Position numbers and translations under genes: made by a program. Of a stretch of DNA of 64,000 nucleotides, positions 58,140 through 64,000 are shown one piece after another (within the stretch, counting starts at the first letter, position 1; each line of letters opens with the position of its first letter). The stretch covers positions 76,449,239-76,513,238 of the forward strand of contig CM040430.1 in the NCBI GenBank assembly GCA_022702705.1. Direction: 5' to 3'. Source of the stretch: Papilionanthe hookeriana x Papilionanthe teres. Lineage: Eukaryota; Streptophyta; Magnoliopsida; Asparagales; Orchidaceae. The notes beneath the pieces were generated by a model. The model was given only the letters and a program-made list of their open reading frames with translations. It did not search any database and was not told the DNA's origin.

Positions 58140-58294
58140 CGGAACAAGCGGGAAATAGATTAGGTTAGGGTTTCGGCCCGGGTCTCAAACACTGCGAATA
58201 TTTTTTCTCTGGGCGGGACCGACATTTGCCACGTGTTGCCACGTGGCGGATTGTCATTGGACTCCGCAAGTAGAGCTACGTGCGGAGTCCTGAT
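58140..58294 (-). repeat. Right terminal inverted repeat of the MULE
   Basis: Complementary to 48093-48245. The terminal palindrome (58259-58290) is GGACTCCGCAAGTAG, AG, CTACGTGCGGAGTCC, with one arm mismatch compared with the left end. Confidence 0.93.
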
Positions 58295-58351
58295 GGATCG
58301 CAATTTGAGGTGATAAAAAAATAGGTAAGTTAAATTGAATGAATGTAAAAG

Positions 58352-58353
<2 letters not shown>

Positions 58354-58419
<66 letters not shown>
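58354..58419. repeat. (AT)n microsatellite
   Basis: About 33 AT dinucleotides just outside the MULE's right end. Confidence 0.98.
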
Positions 58420-58421
<2 letters not shown>

Positions 58422-58949
58422 TTAAATAAAAACCTTGCTTGAAATATTAAAAGGGATTAAAGGAAATATTTTCTTTTAAAATATGTGCGTATGATATACA
58501 AGTGAACTTACTTTTTAAATTTAAAATAGATGCATTATTATGAAAATTAATAAAATACAGAATGGTTTTTTTTTAAAAAAAAATTTATGCGGAAAGATAT
58601 TTAGGGAGTATAACCTATGAATTTACAAAGGATTAATGTATCAACCTGAACTAGGCTGAGCAGCTAAAGTTTCAATAACCGCAACCTTATGATACAGCAA
58701 GCAGGCACCTTTCTATATTTGTGAATCCCAGAATTTCCATTTGTTTTAAAAATTTTGGGGCAATTATATGCATAGCTTTCAAAACTTTACAACTAGCAGA
58801 GATGTGAATGTGGATAAGGAACTCATTCTCATACATCAATTGTCACCTAAAAGCTCCTAATAGAAACGTATAATGAAGTATATTTTCTTTAAAAGTTGCA
58901 TCGCGGCCTGAACTACATCACCATAACCTAAAGATGATTGGCCATGAGT
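58420..58949. other. Unassigned AT-rich DNA
   Basis: No gene recognised; lies between the microsatellite and the third LINE remnant. Confidence 0.4.
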
Positions 58950-61900
58950 GTTAGGCCAAGGTATTTGAGGGGGAAAAATCTTTGTTAAATTCCTAATATA
59001 TCATAGAAAATGATAGCATTCTCAACTACTTTAGAGAAACAATTAACTAATATTTAAGCACCGATTTTTGAACCCATAAAAAGACCTAGTATCTTTAAGG
59101 GACTTAAGCCCTCCCAAGGACTAATTGGCAATCTAAAAAAATAAGAGAGATAAAAATGTTGTCTACTAAGGATTGGGGAAAATATTTGATCATTAACTTC
59201 ATCTTGAAGGTAAGAAAGGCAGCCATAGGAATAGTGAAGAGAAAGTGATGTAGGGCACCCATATCAATTGTGAAGAAAAAGTGATGTAGGGCACCCATTT
59301 CTCAACTCATTTCTAGATTTGAAGTAACCATTAATTCCCCAAAAAATATAATAGAGAAGGGGGATAACATAGATGTAAGCTCCAATTCAATTAGTAGAAA
59401 GTTGAGGGAAATGTATTTGTCATTCCATGAAGGACTAAAGTTTTGTTGGACGAGTCAAAAGATTTCCTAAAATCAAACTTAACAGGAATAAGAAATTTTT
59501 TGTGGTGATGTAAATTAAAATTATTAGTTCTTTCGTGGGACAAAGTAATAGTATCCACCATAGAGATGTGCTGAATGAAAACAGAGTGGGCATTATGTAT
59601 GATATATGAGGTAAGACGAGTGTTTAGTAAGGATTTTGGCAATGGCATCGTAGAAAATGTTGCAAAGAAAGATCGATCTATAATCCATCATAGAATTAGA
59701 ATGTCTCATCTTAGGATTTGTTTTAATAGCTTGTGCTAAATAATATCTGGCAATGTAGAAGATTTGAAGAAAGCATGTGTGAACAATTGTTTGCCTACAA
59801 TGTTCAGTTTTGAGTGAACAATTGGTGGTGAAACTATATAGACTTGGGATTTGTCTCCATTAATATCATGAAGAGCAAATATGAATTTTTTATCAACCAT
59901 AGAGCTAATAAAATCAAAAGCATGATGCATGTCGAGAGTGGAACTCATATTAAGGATTGAAAGAGAAGTAGAGGGAGAGTTTTTGGCGAGTAGCATAGTA
60001 CTAGATAATCACTTATGCAATATCATTACAAACAAAGATCACATCATTCTCCATCAAAAGTTCTCTTATTAAGTTGACGTTACTCCACTTTAATAAAATA
60101 GTAGAGAAATTTGAGGTCATCATCACCATAATTCAACCAACTCTGGCTTTCTATTTGATAATCATACTTACAATGAAAATAACTTGAGAGTTATTATCTA
60201 CGATGATTTTGGCTTCAAAGACGAGGCTTTTGTTATGGTATTATTTCCATTAATGTGAGGATGATGTCTTGCTTCCTTTTTAGATAAGAGAAAAATTTTG
60301 AAAGAGATGACAGGCCAATCTACCTTTTCTCTTTAAGAGAAGTTTTCACATAAACCAATAATAGCTCTCTTAAGCGAACTCTAAAAAAGGCGGTCCAAAA
60401 GTTTTTAAAGATGAATTTATGACGGCCTTGAATAATATTTCCCAATTTGGTGATGAGAGTCGAGTGGTTGAATAAATATAGAGCAATTTTTAAAATGATG
60501 GAAAAAAGAGTTACAACCAACTTAGTATCTATACAACTCTAATTTAGAATGAATAAGATTATCTTGTTGATTGTTAGACAAGAAGCCAACGTTTGGTAGA
60601 TCATTCAACTCAAGTAAAAAATACAATCTCCAAAATATGTCAATCTTTTATGACTAGAGAAAATGCAGTTGAGATCGACCATCTATAATAGATAGTGGAA
60701 GAACAATTTTTTAGAGTAAACCAAAAGCTTCTTCTAGAGGATTTTTTTTTTTATATACATAAGTACCGAAAAATTGAATGTTTCCAAGATAAACGACTGC
60801 TCTATAAATCAATTGGGAGGTGAACAGAGTTTTCTAACTGAGATGGTAAACGGGTTCCATTTGAGTATATGTGACCTCCACAACAGTGGATGCTTTTACA
60901 ACTATCTTCAAAGTGAGAGAGAAAGCTCTCTCACTTGAGTAGGATCTTGCAATAAGTCAAAGTGCACTTTTAGTTTCCAATAGACTTGAATGTTAATATG
61001 AAATTCTTGATTCAACTTTTTAAGGTCCCAAAGTCTGCCTTCCCCAAGAAGACCTCTCACGATGCATGAAGCAACCGCTGGGAATTGTTCAAAGAAGCAA
61101 AAGAGCTGTAGGCATTTTTCTTTCTCAAATTTTTGACCGGATGAAACCTTTGGTGCAAGAGAAAATCATTTTTGTTCATTTGAAAAAACCTTGGTGAGGA
61201 GGCACTTGTTTAGGCTATCATGATAGCATATTTGTTCTGAGTTATCATTAGAGCGTCGGACTGGAAAACATTTGTTGTTCAACAGAACAAGCCAAAACAA
61301 GAAGATCAAGAGAGAAGGCTTAGGAGGAAGAGATTAGAGTGATAGAAAGAAAGGAGGGGTGTATAAATTTTCAGGGGGTTAAGAGAAATATATTCTCGGG
61401 GAGGGGAATGAAACCGAAGTTCATCAAGGTCCCAAATGGATGGTATGGTTCTTGTATCAATTCTAGCAAGAATTATGACAAGAATAGAGACTTTTCTTCT
61501 ACTATTGTATTCTCAAAGTGGATCACAACTTATACTTCTACTCAAGTATGAAGAGGAGAGCAATTGAGTATTATGCTTAGGACAAGAAGAGTTATTATGC
61601 AAGAAGGAAGCACACACACTACAAGCATTACATTTCTTGTCATGTTAAATCTTCTGTCATAGTTCATTCCATTGACGTTTATAGCAATTGAATTTGAGAT
61701 TGTATCAATGGGTGAATCTAGTACACAAACCTTGCAAAAGAAACACTGAACTTCGAACTGATTAGATTGTAGATCACTAACAGTTGCAAACTTTGCATTC
61801 TACTTTTGAAATCCAATTCTCATTCCACTAACAAGGGGAAATTGCGGAGTTTAATCTACGAGGAATTTAAGAGTACTTATAAGGTCCAAAAACGAAAAAG

Positions 61901-62400
61901 GACAGCTACTTAATTAGCATAGACCTCCATCCCATACAATACCAAAATCCATTTTAGTCGAAAATTTAAACAGGAATAAATTACCAGAGTGAGTAGATCA
62001 AAGATGCCCTAGATCTTCCATTATTGTTTGATCGCCATAATGAGAGATTCATACAAAAGCCATTCCTGATTGTGTAAGCTACTAGAATGTTTCCATTCCC
62101 TCACCACTTAGAGATATCCTTAGCTAAAAAAACAACTTCATCTTCCCCAGCAATATGTGAGAGGGAACTCCTTACTTTTAGTATTAAGAGCATTAAAAAG
62201 ATCCTTTGTGTTGCAGGTGGGATAAGAGGCTGATGTAGAAAATTTGCCTAAATCATCTAAAGAGGCAAGAGAAACATCCAACCCGAGAATAATGTTAAGG
62301 CTTTGGCAGGAGGGAGGAAAAATTGCTTAGGTCCAATGAGATGGCATCCATCGAGGAAAACTCTAGAAGGGATATTTGACAGCAACAATACAAAAGAAGA
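58950..62400 (-). mobile_element. LINE/L1 remnant 3, minus strand, decayed
   Basis: Sense frames show L1 reverse transcriptase blocks. In 59996-59736: HDINGDKSQVY and SKLNIVGKQLFTHAFFKSST, matching the 'I.GDKSPG.D.F...FF...W..VG' region. In 59648-59391: PKSLLNTRLTSYI, SVFIQHISMVDTITLSHE and PVKFDFRKSFDSS, matching 'Q.AFI.GR.I.DN..L..EL' and 'IDLRKAYDS'. Near 59050: SPLKILGLFMGSKIG, as in the 'KYLGxPLSxK' motif. Upstream (60520 to about 62400) short pieces recall the endonuclease-to-RT linker and a CCHC-like knuckle near 61640, but these are weak. Many stops; the boundaries are approximate. Confidence 0.7.
59235..59300 (-). repeat. In-frame 38-39-bp tandem duplication inside LINE remnant 3
   Basis: GAARAAAGTGATGTAGGGCA occurs twice, giving the duplicated minus-strand peptide MGALHHFxFTI, at the position where the RT FADD box is expected. 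Confidence 0.65.
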
Positions 62401-62876
62401 GGATACCAAAAAGACATAACCCTAGTTAAGGGTGTTTCACAAGGTGCGAATTGGTTGTATAGTTCCAATTTAAATCATATGTATTTAGCTAACAAAATTA
62501 AGAGCCATGGAAGGGCCTACCTGAGGCAGCAATTTTATAACATCACAATTTAGAAAAGCTGCTAAAGTCCTTTTTAGTAGAAATTTCCTTGTAGCTTTCA
62601 TGTAATTTCTATGGAAGCTGCAATATCTGCAAGAAAAGTGTTATCTGCCATCTTCAGAACTAAAAAAATTTATGACTCGTAAATTTAAAAAAAAATTATT
62701 TCATTCACAACAGTTATATGAGTAATTTTATAGACAATGGATAATAATAAATCTGCAAAATACACATACTACAAAAAGAATGGATTCCACACTTCAGATA
62801 GTAGCTGTACATAAAGCAGAAAAAATTATATACAGCGCAAGCCCAATTCTATGAAGTAAATCAATTCTAATCAGGA
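62401..62876. other. 3' flank and UTR of the RING-H2 gene
   Basis: Non-coding DNA downstream of the minus-strand stop codon at 62877-62879. The 3' UTR of the gene should lie in 62877-62600. Confidence 0.5.
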
Positions 62877-63420
62877 TTAGGATTTATTGACAGCAGCCTT
62901 GCAGACGGGGCATGCATTCTTCTGAAGAAGCCACTTCTTTATGCATTCTAAGTGAAAGCTGTGGTCACAAGCCAGTTTTCCCACTTCATCATCTATTTCA
63001 TATTCCTCCTGTGAATTAAAAGAAAAATAGCAACGAAGCTCTAACATTTAAGAATAAAATAAAAGAGGGAAAATTAGAAAAGATTCCATACTTGACAAAC
63101 ACTGCATTTTCTTTCCTTCTCAGTGGAGATATGGATATCAAAAATTGAGGGCTTCAACTTAATAATGCAGGATGCAATTTGTTCTTCTCTCAAGCCAGTA
63201 CTGACATATCCAATCTTGTCACCAAGTTCAAGCAAGTCCTAGAGGTCAAATGGGATAGTTGAGGGTTCTCACAGGGTACAAGTTGCAAAATAAAGAAGCT
63301 GAAACACAGAGTCTACATACTTCATATGTCATATTGTCAACATCAAGCCGCCAATCACTGTGTCGATCGTATGCATCCCCCCTTCCCGATCCAACTCTAC
63401 GGTGGAAATTCATCATCTGC
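62877..63420 (-). CDS. RING-H2 E3 ubiquitin ligase, C-terminal exons (5' part outside window)
   Basis: Three exons on minus: 63420 (or 63417)-63321, 63238-63092 and 63008-62877, all with GT/AG borders and phase-consistent joins. Exon products: NFHRRVGSGRGDAYDRHSDW plus RLDVDNMTYE; then DLLELGDKIGYVSTGLREEQ to KERKCSVCQ (exactly 49 codons); then EEYEIDDEVGKLACDHSFHL, ECIKKWLLQKNACPVCKAAV, NKS and stop. The C-x2-C ... C-x-H-x2-H-x2-C ... C-P-x-C pattern is a complete RING-H2 finger, which recruits E2 enzymes for substrate ubiquitination. The segment before it (MTYEDLL.LGD.IG.VSTGL) is typical of the large plant MBR1/2-like and ZFP1-like RING family, where the RING is C-terminal. No break is seen; this looks like an active host gene. 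Earlier exons lie right of the window. Confidence 0.9.
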
Positions 63421-64000
63421 TAAAATTATGTTTCAATCAGGAAATAATATTAATTTACATGGACCCAACTCCAATCAAGGTGCTTTGTCTCTAAACAAAA
63501 GTTCTTGAGTTTAAGGCTTAACATATACTGGTGTGAGCCTACAAATATGTTTCAAATTCAATATTTTCAACACGGCCCAACAGCAGCACAACCTATTTTA
63601 TTGAGAGAAGAATTTCATAAGAAGGTTTCCAGGAGATTGGAAACATTTGCGTATGATAATTAAGTTCTGAGAGAAAAAAAAAAAAAAAAAAAAACTCAGG
63701 GACTAAAGTTTGGTCAAACTTATGTTTTAACACATGAAAATGTATATAAGATGTAAAAGCAAGAACGCAAAAAGAAAATGCCAAACTAGCCAGCATAGCT
63801 GATACTAAACCGAACCTGAACTTAACAAGGAGGTCATGGGATAAAGTAAGCCTAAGAAAATAAAAATGGGAGAGTGCAAAGGGTGGAATGTGGTAGAAAG
63901 TTGATTTAAAAAATGGCTAAGTTGATAAGGAAATAAGTGAGAAGTGACAACCAAGGGAAATCCGTCAATGCCAAATACTTTGTTGAAACATTGAAGGGGT
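63421..64000. other. Presumed intron of the RING-H2 gene
   Basis: Upstream of the 63321-63420 exon in transcription order. It contains an A-tract at about 63675-63693. I see no further exon in the window. Confidence 0.5.

Larger units (their letters stand above)
48093..58294. mobile_element. Mutator-like element (MULE) with Ulp1-like and FAR1-type transposase genes, 10.2 kb
   Basis: Inverted termini starting ATCAGGACTCCGCACGTAG match at both ends and extend about 150 bp with indels. Inside are two convergent genes: a Ulp1-like C48 protease gene (48401-52808, plus) and a FAR1-type MULE transposase gene (58013-54793, minus). Three arrays of a 10-11-bp word lie in intron 1 of each gene and between their 3' ends. 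Ulp1-like peptidases are known cargo of some plant MULEs (Kaonashi/KI type). No matching 9-bp target duplication is evident: AATTTTTCT on the left versus GGATCGCAA on the right. Both genes are broken, so the copy is inactive, although the TIRs are well preserved. Confidence 0.92.

Noticed and set aside
48080..58310. A 9-bp target site duplication for the MULE
   Set aside because: The sequences flanking ATCAGG...CCTGAT do not match over 9 bp at any nearby offset. It is decayed, rearranged or never formed.
63326..63508. Plus-strand 60-residue ORF (MSYCQHQAANHCVDRM...)
   Set aside because: It is the antisense of a conserved exon of the RING-H2 gene, which is on minus with intact splice sites and phase.

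Overview
This window is nuclear DNA of a flowering plant, most likely a eudicot. It is AT-rich, its genes have short exons with GT/AG introns, and it is packed with nested plant transposable elements (Copia, Athila, Tat, LINE/L1, Mutator). Only two probable host genes are visible and both run off the edges. At the left edge (minus strand, exons at 732-813 and 560-639) is the start of an LpxA-like UDP-GlcNAc acyltransferase with a mitochondrial-type presequence. At the right edge (minus strand, exons at 62877-63008, 63092-63238 and 63321 to about 63420) is the end of a RING-H2 E3 ubiquitin ligase.

Layout. 1264-4030: two decayed LINEs of one lineage, both minus strand. 4509-9876: a decayed Copia element split at 6617/9594 by a nearly 3-kb gene-less LTR retrotransposon (6618-9593, 5-bp target duplication GATGT). 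9880-23550: mostly unassignable AT-rich DNA with LTR-like segments, iterated GC-rich words, microsatellites and a G-over-C skewed stretch. 23570-36461: a minus-strand Athila (Ty3/gypsy) element with both LTRs, broken gag-pol and two copies of its third ORF. 36462-39500: an older plus-strand Athila-type LTR. 39790 to about 46300: a minus-strand Tat-lineage element, split by a solo Athila-type LTR (42126-43931, target duplication TTGAT).

48093-58294: a 10.2-kb Mutator-like element with roughly 150-bp terminal inverted repeats. It carries two genes that start just inside opposite termini and converge: a broken Ulp1-like (C48) cysteine protease gene on plus and a FAR1-type MULE transposase gene on minus. 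In each, a short first exon is followed by a large intron 1 filled with 10-11-bp tandem words (GTGTTATTNNN or GTATTATTNNN) in the sense strand of that gene. A third array lies between the two gene 3' ends. The terminal repeat itself begins with a 32-bp palindrome. This is the most unusual structure in the window. It resembles, by analogy only, the short-motif arrays used by VANDAL-type MULEs in Arabidopsis. 58950-62400: a third, unrelated, decayed LINE on minus.

Nearly all element genes are broken by stops and frameshifts, many of them C-to-T or G-to-A transitions, as expected of old methylated elements. Element boundaries are read by eye. Those without a matching target duplication are approximate.
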